Positions 36,508 through 45,911 of a DNA stretch of 64,000 nt are shown here, one piece after another. The notes beneath the pieces were generated by a model. It had not been told where the DNA came from and made no database searches. It worked only from the letters and a program-made list of their open reading frames with translations. Source of the DNA: Gynurincola endophyticus (GTDB lineage Bacteria; Bacteroidota; Bacteroidia; Chitinophagales; Chitinophagaceae); NCBI RefSeq assembly GCF_003991195.1, contig NZ_RCWL01000001.1:806001-870000 (forward strand). Direction: 5' to 3'. Numbering within the stretch: position 1 is the first letter of the stretch; each line of letters opens with the position of its first letter. Position numbers and translations under genes: made by a program.

Positions 36508-39500
36508 TATTGTACGATTACCTTCTCCAGTTTTATTATTTTATTGAATTCATTTCTTATTCTGATATAATACATTCCTTTTGAAGGGGTATTTAACGTT
36601 ATTGCCCGGCTTCCATTGATTAAATGAACATTTACAATTTGCCCTGAGCTGTTTAATACCTCTACTGTATAATTATGACTACTTTTATCGGTCATTGAAA
36701 TATTGACCGGTTGGTTTCCCTGAATAATACTCGGATAAACTTTAACCTGTTGGCTGATTTCACGTTGTATTTTTAAGACATTTGAATATTCCGTTTCGCC
36801 ATTTATATTTAATAGTTTGATGCGGTAAAACTGTAAGGTTGCCAGGTCGGCATCTTTTACCAACATTGGTGCATTCGCAACAAAATCAAATTCTGCAATT
36901 GCCTGGAAGTTTATACCATCTGTACTTTTCTCCAGCGTTACTTTTTTACCTGTCTGTATATTCGATAATTTCCATTTTATTTCGTTGTAACCGGTATTTG
37001 CCTTTGCATCAAAATAATCAAAATGAATAGGGAGTGTTACCAACGATAATATAATTGCATTAGAAGCAGGTTGAGTGTTTAAAGTACATCCGGATATATT
37101 CGTTACGACTACATTTATACGGTCACCTAATTGAGGATTCGAATGATCGTATGTATTCGCAGCGCCAGATTGACGAACGATATTGTTTACATAAAAATGA
37201 TAAACCGGATTATTTCCCAGATTAGTACCACTGGCAGTAAATGTGATGGTTATATCCGGCTCGGTCAACGTATTGTTGGATGTAAGAGATACTGTTGATG
37301 GTTGCGCTTCTTCTACCGGTAAGAAAAAGTCGTAATATGAACTACATCCTTCTGTTGTACCGATTAAAGAAATATTGGTGCTTTCATTCAGTACCACCGA
37401 TATAGTGTCTTTATCATAACCATTTATAAAACCAGGATTTACCCAGTAATAATTTTCAGCACCGGTAACATTAATTTCAGCTACACTGCCTGAACAAACC
37501 TGGCTTGAAAGGATGTTGTGCTGAATGGTCGGTGTATCTTTTACAATAAAAGTCTGAGTGTTAACACGGTGGTCTAAACAAGCGCCTCCCGTTGCATTAA
37601 TCGAAATACTATGTATACCAGGAGTCGAAAACGCCTGACTTAAATTGAGTGTATTAAAAACTCTTGCTGATGAATCACCATCGTACCATACCGACCAGTT
37701 TCCGTTGGTAGTAATCTCACTGCCGTCAAAATCTGCAGGTTGATTTAAGCAGATAGCCGGAGGCAGTTTAAAGTTGAACTGAAAAGGTATGCCGGTGATA
37801 TAAGGATAAATAGAAAAATTACCTGCATACGAAAAGCTGCCGGCAAAACCGTATTGTACCCAGCTGTTATTGAGTTTTTCCCAAACACTGTTTGGTACGG
37901 CTCCGTTGGTAGTAGTGATTAATGTAAGGTCATCATTACAATTTCCGGTGCTGCAGAGACTGGTAAAGTCAACTGCGATAAATATTTTTTTAGAAGCAGG
38001 TAACTCTACTGCTTTCTCATGGTAATAATAAGTTCCTCTGCCGAATATAATATCATTCACTATCTGAGCATAAGTAATGGAAGAGTCAATATAGAGCAAT
38101 GCACCGGGAGTACCGTTCGTACCGTCATAAATTTTTAACGGAACCACCTGGTGATTGTTTAAATTACGTGTATTAGAGAAAAATTCAAGATACGTACGGG
38201 TCACATGCGTGGCTGTTGAATATGTAAAATCGAAGAACATCGCTTTTTCTTCAATCATCCGCGTAGTGTTGGTTCCGGCTAACCATGAATTAGGGTTATT
38301 GGAAGTTACGTACAATCCCCATGTCCAGTTATTATCTCTGTTTTTTGCTTCACAGGGAATACCTTCTGTTGCTATAATATAGTTAGGTTTGGTAACAGTG
38401 TCTGAACCATAAGCATTCGATACGATGAGTGTTACATCGAAGCTGCCTTCGTTTTCATATACGATAGGAGGTGGCGTTTCTCCTACATAAGTGGCAGGTG
38501 TGCCGCCTTCAAAAAACCATTGAAAAGTAGTAGGCGAATAACTCGACTGGTTAATAAAGTTAATACTGGCTCCAGCTGAAATTTGTTGAATATTTGATCT
38601 GAAATCGGCTCCTGGTGGCGATTCTGTTAACGCAAGAACACATTTTATCGCTTCTTCGGCATTTATTCTGCCCGCCCCAAGCTGGCCGGCGTAGGCAGGA
38701 TTCAGGTCATCAATATTCACAGCGGTTGATAATAAACAACCTTTGATGTCAACATTAGGAATAGTTGGGTCGATAGATTTCATGAGTCCTAATAAACTAG
38801 ACACCATAGGTGCAGCCATAGAGGTGCCCGTTTTATATTCGTATCCTGTGGCTGAAGATGCCCGGGTACTATATATGTTGAATCCGGGTGCGCTGATGTC
38901 GATCCGGGGTCCATAATTGGAGGTGGTATGTCTGATATCAGACTGGTTGGTATTGGCAACAGAAATGACTCCATTATAAGAGGCCGGGTAAACCAGGTTG
39001 TCGTTACCAAAGTTACCGGCTGCGCCCACTACCATAATATTATTTTGAGTGGCCATATCAATAATATCCTGCAATACCTGTGACGAAGGATAACCTCCCC
39101 ACGAACAGTTAATAATATGTGCGCCGTTTTCGATGGCATAAATGATACCGCTATAGCCGGCATTTACATATCCCGCCTGAGTGGTGGCTTTGATGGCCAT
39201 TAATTTAAGATTGTATCCCAACGAAGAAACGCCTTTCCCATTGTTTGTTTTTGCAGCAGCAATACCGGCCACATGTGTACCGTGATTAAAAGTGTTTGCC
39301 GGAGGCATCGGAGAAAAAGTAGAGTCGGTTACATCCACTCCATAGTAATCATCGATATATCCATTATTGTCGTCATCAATTCCATTACCCGGAATTTCAC
39401 CGGTATTTATCCAGAGAACATCTACCAGGTCTTCGTGTTCTATGTTGATAGCATCATCTACTACCGCAATGATAATGGGGCTGCCATTGGTCATAAACGG

Positions 39501-39995
39501 TTTATCCAGTAATAACTCCCAGGCTTCAAATGCTTTTACTTTCTCCAGTGACCATTGATTTGTTTTGAGCGGGTCATTGGGGTCATGAAATGTTTCAAAT
39601 CTTGGTTCGCGTTCAGCATATTCTACCAAACCCGATTTAACCAGACTGTTAATGATGGTTTGCGGATCTTCTACCGACAATTGTTTGTATTCAACGTAAA
39701 AAAGATCGGGAAACAATTCGGGCTTTGTTTTCACCGGACTGTAAAATTTGAATTGTTGTTGGGTGGAGCGGCTGCCCGAGAAAACAGGAAGTTGTCTTAT
39801 TTCTAACGGAACAGCGCCCACTTCACGCGTAGTAATGATGGCTTTTGGGTCGTTCCCCTTTTTTTGGTTCGAAGTGGTGGTAGTCGTTTTTACTTTGAAC
39901 CAAATACGTCCGTCAGTATATTTCGGGTCGAATTGCTGAGCGTGAAGAATACCGGATATTATGATAAGTATTGCAAGTAGAAATGATGTTTTCAT
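36507..39995 (-). CDS. Subtilisin-like (S8) serine protease with PKD domain and type IX sorting domain
   Basis: 1162 residues. Signal peptide MKTSFLLAILIIISGILHAQ, pro-region to about 125, then the S8 domain with Asp in IIAVVDDAINIEHED, His in FNHGTHVAGIAA and Ser in GTSMAAPMVS. A PKD-like domain follows (INFINQSSYSPTTFQWFFEG), then repeats of immunoglobulin-like modules. The C-terminus (KVYPSIIQGNQPVNIS to KGMYYIRIRNEFNKIIKLEK) is a type A type IX secretion sorting domain, so the enzyme is exported by the SprA-dependent system and left on the surface or released. It stands alone, convergent with the gene at 35795-36451. Confidence 0.93.
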   Translation of the reverse strand: MKTSFLLAILIIISGILHAQQFDPKYTDGRIWFKVKTTTTTSNQKKGNDPKAIITTREVGAVPLEIRQLPVFSGSRSTQQQFKFYSPVKTKPELFPDLFYVEYKQLSVEDPQTIINSLVKSGLVEYAEREPRFETFHDPNDPLKTNQWSLEKVKAFEAWELLLDKPFMTNGSPIIIAVVDDAINIEHEDLVDVLWINTGEIPGNGIDDDNNGYIDDYYGVDVTDSTFSPMPPANTFNHGTHVAGIAAAKTNNGKGVSSLGYNLKLMAIKATTQAGYVNAGYSGIIYAIENGAHIINCSWGGYPSSQVLQDIIDMATQNNIMVVGAAGNFGNDNLVYPASYNGVISVANTNQSDIRHTTSNYGPRIDISAPGFNIYSTRASSATGYEYKTGTSMAAPMVSSLLGLMKSIDPTIPNVDIKGCLLSTAVNIDDLNPAYAGQLGAGRINAEEAIKCVLALTESPPGADFRSNIQQISAGASINFINQSSYSPTTFQWFFEGGTPATYVGETPPPIVYENEGSFDVTLIVSNAYGSDTVTKPNYIIATEGIPCEAKNRDNNWTWGLYVTSNNPNSWLAGTNTTRMIEEKAMFFDFTYSTATHVTRTYLEFFSNTRNLNNHQVVPLKIYDGTNGTPGALLYIDSSITYAQIVNDIIFGRGTYYYHEKAVELPASKKIFIAVDFTSLCSTGNCNDDLTLITTTNGAVPNSVWEKLNNSWVQYGFAGSFSYAGNFSIYPYITGIPFQFNFKLPPAICLNQPADFDGSEITTNGNWSVWYDGDSSARVFNTLNLSQAFSTPGIHSISINATGGACLDHRVNTQTFIVKDTPTIQHNILSSQVCSGSVAEINVTGAENYYWVNPGFINGYDKDTISVVLNESTNISLIGTTEGCSSYYDFFLPVEEAQPSTVSLTSNNTLTEPDITITFTASGTNLGNNPVYHFYVNNIVRQSGAANTYDHSNPQLGDRINVVVTNISGCTLNTQPASNAIILSLVTLPIHFDYFDAKANTGYNEIKWKLSNIQTGKKVTLEKSTDGINFQAIAEFDFVANAPMLVKDADLATLQFYRIKLLNINGETEYSNVLKIQREISQQVKVYPSIIQGNQPVNISMTDKSSHNYTVEVLNSSGQIVNVHLINGSRAITLNTPSKGMYYIRIRNEFNKIIKLEKVIVQ

Positions 39996-40121
39996 AATTT
40001 AGGTTAGTTATTGGACTTTAAAAGTGGTCGCTCGGTTGTATCATAGTTCCTCTCTCTTATAACGCACCGTGAGGGAATTTATGTTCTCCTTTCAATATAA
40101 AATTATTGCTATCAGAAATTA

Positions 40122-41252
40122 TTATAAATTTTGTTCCTGCCCGGGCTCTTGTATTTCCGGTTCCGGCAAGATACGGGTGGTTTTAATTGGTTGTTTTGAC
40201 TACACTCGCATGCTCTTCAGCTGCTGTAACTGATTGAAATGTTTGTCTTTATCTCTTAATAATATTTTCTGAGCAGTCAGGGTATCAGATTTGGCCTTTC
40301 TGAATCCGGGCGCCGGTTTCATCGAAGTGTTTGATAAAACTGGTGATTTTTTGATGCATTTTTTCGGTCAAATCAGCAATTTTTCCAGTGAACCGGCAAT
40401 CTGATTGTATTCTTTTGGGGAAAGCAGGTGAACAGGAGTTTTGATAAACTTCGGGTGATCATCTGAAAATTGCGCTTTCTGTTGGGTATTTCAGAGGAAC
40501 TGAATTTTTCATAAGCGGTTAAAGAAACCATTGAACAGATCATCATTTTTCTGTTGCGGAGATGTTCAACGATAATATCAGGAGGGTAGTTTTTCATTCA
40601 AAAAGTAAATCTGTTGTCTTAACGGAAAAAGAACTTTTTCTAAAGCTTGCTGATGATGAAGTGAAAATTTTCGTGTGTTTTCACAGAGAATTTGTTGCGA
40701 CAATTATTTGATTTCATTCTGCACTTTTGAGTAGACTGCTTCGAATCGTTCTTTTTGAGATTGTAAGTTGCTGCTAACTGTAAATGCCGATATTCTAAAA
40801 TTCTATTTTCTGTATTAAATTTAGTATTTTCATAACGTAATTGTTCAATTTCTACCATCACTTCAGTTAATTCCTGATTAATGGTTTCTGATTGATTATT
40901 AAGGTTTTATGTTTGAAATTGAAACTGGTTAGGGTGCTGTATCTCTGCTTTTTGACGTTGATTCTTCAAACTGATTTCATCAAGCCGATGCATTACTTTT
41001 TCGTACGAACCTTTTAGGTATTGTAACTCTGATGACAATGTCATCAGTGAACTATTCATGATGCTGTTTTTTCGATTAATTGATTCCTTTCGTCGATTAG
41101 TTGTGCATTTTGAATAGTATAATTTTAAATTCGAATTCAGATTCTTTCGCCGAAATTAACCTATTTTGCAAAGTATATTTCAGCTTTAGAACCCATCCGA
41201 TTAAAACCAAAATCAATAGCACACAGCCAATAATCACTATTGAATAGTTTAT
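40122..41252 (-). pseudogene. rmuC: Degenerate rmuC (DNA recombination protein) remnant
   Basis: The reverse strand preserves pieces of RmuC in several frames: an N-terminal membrane span (IVIIGCVLLILVLIGWVLKL), a long coiled coil (LMTLSSELQYLKGSYEKVM, EVMVEIEQLRYENTKFN), QQILCENTRKFSLHHQQALE, the domain core PPDIIVEHLRNRKMMICSMV with VSLTAYEKF, and the tail KHFNQLQQLKS with a TAG. There are several frameshifts, TAA and TAG stops in the coiled coil and tail, and a central piece of the catalytic domain is missing. RmuC is a predicted nuclease limiting sequence inversions. Unlike the UGA genes it has decayed in every way expected of a true pseudogene. Confidence 0.8.
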
Positions 41253-41288
41253 ATTTTTTCTTATTTTTTATAAAGTAGATATTCAAGT

Positions 41289-42011
41289 ATGCGTATCACC
41301 CCGTTTCTGTTAACAACACTTGTATGCTTATGTGTAATGAATGTCAAATCATTTGCACAAGCCGTTTCACCAACTGCTTCCATTTTAGATTCAGCCAGCT
41401 ATCATGCCAGAGTTTTGCATCAGGAGAAAGAGTATCAGCAATTAGAACTCTTCACCGGAGCAGTGTATGATGGATACTTACGTTCCATCAAGGGAAGTCC
41501 TTATTTTTTTAGTGGCGATTTTGCTCCTATCAATTTAAAATTCAGAGGCGTTCCTTACTTTGATATTCCTGCTTTGTATGATAAGTATATTAAAACACTT
41601 ATCATTAAGCATTACAATGGTTTTACCTCTTTACAACTCGAAAATGAAGGCATCGAAAGTTTTGAGATAAACGGTCATGAGTTTCGCCATTTCCGTAGCG
41701 GTGAAATAGAAAACCTGGATCAGGGAATTTACAGATATCTTGCAAAAGGACAGTTTACTGCTTTGACATTAGATGCGGTGGAATTAAATGAAAAAGTTGC
41801 AATGACTGTAGAAAAAGAATTCCTCCCTAAAAATGAATACTACATTATAGAGGGTGGAAAAGCTTATATGATAGAAAGAAAAAAAGATTTGTTAAGAACT
41901 TTGAATATAAATTCTAAAGAGCTAAGACAAATCGGAAAAGAGAATGATTATAAATGGAAACGAAATAAGGAAAAACTGATACAGATAACCACAGAAATAA
42001 AAAATAAATAA
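41289..42011 (+). CDS. Secreted protein of unknown function upstream of a TonB receptor
   Basis: 240 residues with a signal peptide (MRITPFLLTTLVCLCVMNVKSFAQ). The mature protein contains SARVLHQEKEYQQLELF-like strands and a KGSPYFFSGDFAPINLKFRG segment, with lysine-rich C-terminal helices. I recognise no named family. It starts the operon with the TonB receptor (10 bp downstream), DUF4249 protein and large secreted protein, so it probably acts in the envelope with them. The upstream region is the decayed rmuC. Confidence 0.75.
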   Translation: MRITPFLLTTLVCLCVMNVKSFAQAVSPTASILDSASYHARVLHQEKEYQQLELFTGAVYDGYLRSIKGSPYFFSGDFAPINLKFRGVPYFDIPALYDKYIKTLIIKHYNGFTSLQLENEGIESFEINGHEFRHFRSGEIENLDQGIYRYLAKGQFTALTLDAVELNEKVAMTVEKEFLPKNEYYIIEGGKAYMIERKKDLLRTLNINSKELRQIGKENDYKWKRNKEKLIQITTEIKNK

Positions 42012-42021
42012 TTAGCCAAAC

Positions 42022-44778
42022 TTGTTTATGAGATACTTTGCATTTTTAATTTTATTCTTATGCTCTGTTGAGTTTATTTATGCTCAGCAAAGCAATGATC
42101 CTCCGATTACCGGATCTTTTAAGAATATTACGTTCAAAGCGTTTATTGCTGAAGTAGAAAAATCAACTAACCTCTTTTTCTACTATGATTCTAAAACGAT
42201 CGATACCATTGGTGTAAATCTGGAATTGAACAAAACTCCCCTGAGTTTGGTACTTACCAAATTATTTGAAGGTTCTCCCATTAAATTCGCTATTACAAAA
42301 GATAATAAGGTATTCATCACCACCGATTATACGATCAGACCTGAATTATCTTCATTATATACCGGAAAGGAAAATAATTATGAAGATAATAAAGGGTTGT
42401 TCAGTACCCAGACTTTATTAGATGTGAAAGTGGCTTCTAATAGTAAAGTACATGAGTTTGGTTCGAGAAGTACTTTAACACCGAACAGTACTTTTATTTT
42501 GACGGGTTTTGTTCGTAATAGTAAAACCGGTGAACCGGTTATTAATGCTACGATCTATAGTTCTAAAGACTCTTCTATCACTGCTACCACCGATGTATAT
42601 GGATATTATACACTCAATCTTAAAGGTGGTGCACACTCATTAGAAGTGCAGGGAGCCGGTATCAGAGATGCTCACTACAATGTGGGAATGTACGATAACG
42701 GAAGGTTAGATATCATTGTAGCCGAAAGAGTAGAAACTTTAAAAGCAGTAACCGTATCTGCTAAAAAATCTGCTAACATTAACCGCGTGCAAATGGGCGT
42801 AGAAAGACTGACGATTGCAGAGATTAAACAGATGCCGGCAGTATTTGGTGAAGCGGATGTAATTCGGGTATTAACCACCTTACCGGGTGTTAAAACCGTA
42901 GGGGAGGCCAGTACTGGTTTTAACGTAAGAGGAGGAGCTGCAGATCAGAACCTTATTTTGTATAACGATGCTACTATCTATAATCCATCTCACTTCTTTG
43001 GCATGTTCTCTTCTTTTAACCCGGATGTGATTAAAGATATTCAACTGTATAAATCAAGTGTTGATGCTAAATACGGCGGAAGATTATCTTCTGTATTAGA
43101 TATTTCGAGCCGGGAAGGAAATAAAAAAGAACTGACCGGTTCTGCAGGTATCGGTTTGATTACTTCGCGCCTGCATTTAGAAGGCCCGATAGGCGAATCA
43201 GAAAAAACTTCCTTTACGCTCGGTGCAAGAACTACTTATGCTAAATGGCTGGTAAGTTTATTGCCGAAAGAATATGAAGACGGCGACGCAGGATTCACTG
43301 ATTTCAACATAAACATACACCATGAGTTTAATGAAAACAGCTCGCTGTACTTTACCGGTTATTATTCTAAAGATAATTTCAGATTAAGAAGCGATTCTAC
43401 TTATCATTATACTAACAGAAACGCCAATCTGAAATGGAAAAAGCTGATTAATAAAAACCTTACCGGTGTTTTCACTGCAGGTGTTGATAATTATGTATTT
43501 GGTTTGTATACCGATTATGGAGCACTTAATAACTTCGATTATAATTATCAGATTTTACAAAAATATGCAAAAGCTGACTTTACTTACTACAGAAACAGTA
43601 AGCATACTTTTGAATTCGGATTAAATGCTATTCATTACAATCTGGATCCTGGTAATTTTAAAGCAAGATCTGCTGAAAGTTCATTAATGCCAATCAATCT
43701 GCAAACTGAAAAAGCGCTTGAAAGTGCTATCTACGTTTCTGATAAAATTACATTTTCACCACAGTTCTCTGTAACAGCCGGTGTACGGTTGTCTATGTTT
43801 AATGTATTAGGACCCAGAAAATGGAACGAATATTTAGACGGAATTCCTAAATCGGAAACAACAATTACAGATAGTTACGATAAGTCAGGTATTCTGAAAA
43901 CTTATGGCGGACCAGAATTCAGAGTTTCCGGACGTTATGCTTTCACAAACTCATTCTCTGTAAAAGCAGGACTGAATACCAGCAGACAATATATTCATAT
44001 GTTGTCAAATACTACTACTATTGCTCCAACCGATGTATGGAAGTTGAGTGATATGAATATTGCTCCTCAAAGAGGCGGACAGGCAAGTTTAGGTTTCTTT
44101 AAGAATCTGAGAAATAATACCATCGAAACATCAGTTGAATTTTATTATAAAAAGATGTACGATTATCTCGATTATAAACCAGGTGCTAAGCTGATTCTGA
44201 ACGAAGTAATTGAACAGGATGTAATGCCTACCGAAGGTAAAGCTTATGGTGTTGAACTTTTAGTGAAAAAACCGGTAGGTAAACTGAATGGTTGGATCGG
44301 ATATACTTACTCAAGAACTTTGTTGAAAATGGATGATCCTACAAAAGGAACATTGATTAATAACGGTAGTTACTATCCGGCAAACTTTGACAAACCGCAT
44401 GACTTTATTTTCGTAGGTAACTATAAAGTTTCACACAGGTTCAGTATTTCTGCGAATGTGAACTACTCAACAGGGCGACCCATTACTTTACCTGTAGGTA
44501 AATATTATTATAATGGTGCTTATAGAGTAATGTACTCTGATCGTAACGCTCACAGAATTCCTGATTATTTCAGAGCCGATTTATCATTGAATATATATGG
44601 TAACCATAAGATATACCAAAGAACCCATAACTCATGGTCGATTGGTGTATACAACTTAACAGGCAGAAGAAATGCTTACTCTGTATTCTTTGTTACTGAA
44701 AATGGCTCTATTAACGGTTACAGAATGTCCATCTTTGGATCTATGATACCATTTGTGAACTATAATATTAAATTCTAG
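42022..44778 (+). CDS. TonB-dependent receptor with STN and carboxypeptidase-regulatory domains
   Basis: 918 residues. After the signal peptide (FLILFLCSVEFIYAQ) comes a secretin/TonB short N-terminal (STN) domain (TGSFKNITFKAFIAEVEKST to about 105). A CarboxypepD_reg domain follows (FVRNSKTGEPVINATIYSSK), then the plug (MPAVFGEADVIRVLTTLPGV, FNVRGGAADQNLILY) and barrel. STN domains usually pair with an anti-sigma/ECF pair; none is adjacent. It is followed after 2 bp by the DUF4249 lipoprotein, a well-known pairing in Bacteroidota. Ligand unknown. Confidence 0.92.
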   Translation: MFMRYFAFLILFLCSVEFIYAQQSNDPPITGSFKNITFKAFIAEVEKSTNLFFYYDSKTIDTIGVNLELNKTPLSLVLTKLFEGSPIKFAITKDNKVFITTDYTIRPELSSLYTGKENNYEDNKGLFSTQTLLDVKVASNSKVHEFGSRSTLTPNSTFILTGFVRNSKTGEPVINATIYSSKDSSITATTDVYGYYTLNLKGGAHSLEVQGAGIRDAHYNVGMYDNGRLDIIVAERVETLKAVTVSAKKSANINRVQMGVERLTIAEIKQMPAVFGEADVIRVLTTLPGVKTVGEASTGFNVRGGAADQNLILYNDATIYNPSHFFGMFSSFNPDVIKDIQLYKSSVDAKYGGRLSSVLDISSREGNKKELTGSAGIGLITSRLHLEGPIGESEKTSFTLGARTTYAKWLVSLLPKEYEDGDAGFTDFNINIHHEFNENSSLYFTGYYSKDNFRLRSDSTYHYTNRNANLKWKKLINKNLTGVFTAGVDNYVFGLYTDYGALNNFDYNYQILQKYAKADFTYYRNSKHTFEFGLNAIHYNLDPGNFKARSAESSLMPINLQTEKALESAIYVSDKITFSPQFSVTAGVRLSMFNVLGPRKWNEYLDGIPKSETTITDSYDKSGILKTYGGPEFRVSGRYAFTNSFSVKAGLNTSRQYIHMLSNTTTIAPTDVWKLSDMNIAPQRGGQASLGFFKNLRNNTIETSVEFYYKKMYDYLDYKPGAKLILNEVIEQDVMPTEGKAYGVELLVKKPVGKLNGWIGYTYSRTLLKMDDPTKGTLINNGSYYPANFDKPHDFIFVGNYKVSHRFSISANVNYSTGRPITLPVGKYYYNGAYRVMYSDRNAHRIPDYFRADLSLNIYGNHKIYQRTHNSWSIGVYNLTGRRNAYSVFFVTENGSINGYRMSIFGSMIPFVNYNIKF

Positions 44779-44780
44779 TC

Positions 44781-45893
44781 ATGAAATTTATAAAATATAT
44801 ATTGGCTCTATATATCGTATTGGTCAATGTTGGTTGTAAAGACCCTTACTATATTAATGTGGACGCGAATGATTTAAATGTACTGGTGGTAGAAGGCCAG
44901 ATCACCGGTAGCAATACGATCAGTTATGCTTACCTGACCAGATCGGTGAACGTAAACGACCGCTCTGAACTGGTGATTGAATTTGGTGCCAGCGTTTATG
45001 TACAGGATGAAAACGGTTTGACTTTTGAGTTGGTATATTCCAACGAGAATAAAAGATATGAAGGTTTTGCAAATACCGAAATCGGTAAAAATTACAGAAT
45101 ATTCATACGCACCGGTGATGGTAAAGAATATGCTTCTGCGTATACTGAATTGTTAAATACACCGGATATCGGAGATATTAATTTTGAAAGAATTTATGAC
45201 GGGCTCGCTTTGAAGTTAAATACTGAAGATCCGTCCAACAAAGCAAAATATTTTCACTGGACGTTTGAGGAAGACTGGGAGATCAGATCTGCATATTACA
45301 GTACAGTTTGGTATGACCAGGCAAATGATATGTTAGTAGACTCTTCTATGAGTACACAGTTTTTTTGTTATAAAAACAGTCGTTCTACCAGTATCATTTT
45401 AGGTACCACAGATAATCTAAATTCTTCTAAGCTGGTAGATCATAGATTTCACCTGATAGCCAATGCAGATGATAGATTGTCTGTAAGGTATTCAATTTTA
45501 GTACGGCAATATGCTTCTTCTCTCGAAGGATACAAATTTTTAGATCTGATGCGGAAAAATACAGAATCCATCGGTTCTATCTTTGATCCTCAACCTTCAG
45601 AACTGGTTGGAAATATTGTTTGTCTGAATGATCCTGATGAAAGAGTATTAGGATTTGTTGACGCTTCTATCGAAAAGAATAAAAGAATTTTTATTGATAA
45701 TGCTCAGGTTGAAAACTGGAATTTCAGATTAAGTTGTGTTCCTTATGATGTAACGGTAGATTCTACAGAATTTTATTTCCCTGCCATTTATCTGCCTTAT
45801 GACAGAGGAGGCCGTACCATTCCTTCGGCGTCTAACTTTTGTGTAGACTGTAGACTAAGAGGTGGTAATAACAATAAACCTGCATTCTGGTAA
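44781..45893 (+). CDS. DUF4249 lipoprotein
   Basis: 370 residues. The signal KYILALYIVLVNVGC ends in a lipobox cysteine at about residue 19. The DUF4249 fold begins DLNVLVVEGQITGSNTISYA and includes repeated beta strands (LVIEFGASVYVQDENGLTFE, YRIFIRTGDGKEYASAY) and the C-terminal FCVDCRLRGG motif typical of the family. It partners the TonB receptor 2 bp upstream, likely as a surface or periplasmic accessory. Function is unknown. Confidence 0.9.
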   Translation: MKFIKYILALYIVLVNVGCKDPYYINVDANDLNVLVVEGQITGSNTISYAYLTRSVNVNDRSELVIEFGASVYVQDENGLTFELVYSNENKRYEGFANTEIGKNYRIFIRTGDGKEYASAYTELLNTPDIGDINFERIYDGLALKLNTEDPSNKAKYFHWTFEEDWEIRSAYYSTVWYDQANDMLVDSSMSTQFFCYKNSRSTSIILGTTDNLNSSKLVDHRFHLIANADDRLSVRYSILVRQYASSLEGYKFLDLMRKNTESIGSIFDPQPSELVGNIVCLNDPDERVLGFVDASIEKNKRIFIDNAQVENWNFRLSCVPYDVTVDSTEFYFPAIYLPYDRGGRTIPSASNFCVDCRLRGGNNNKPAFW

Positions 45894-45911
45894 ACGAATA
45901 TCAAATCAACA

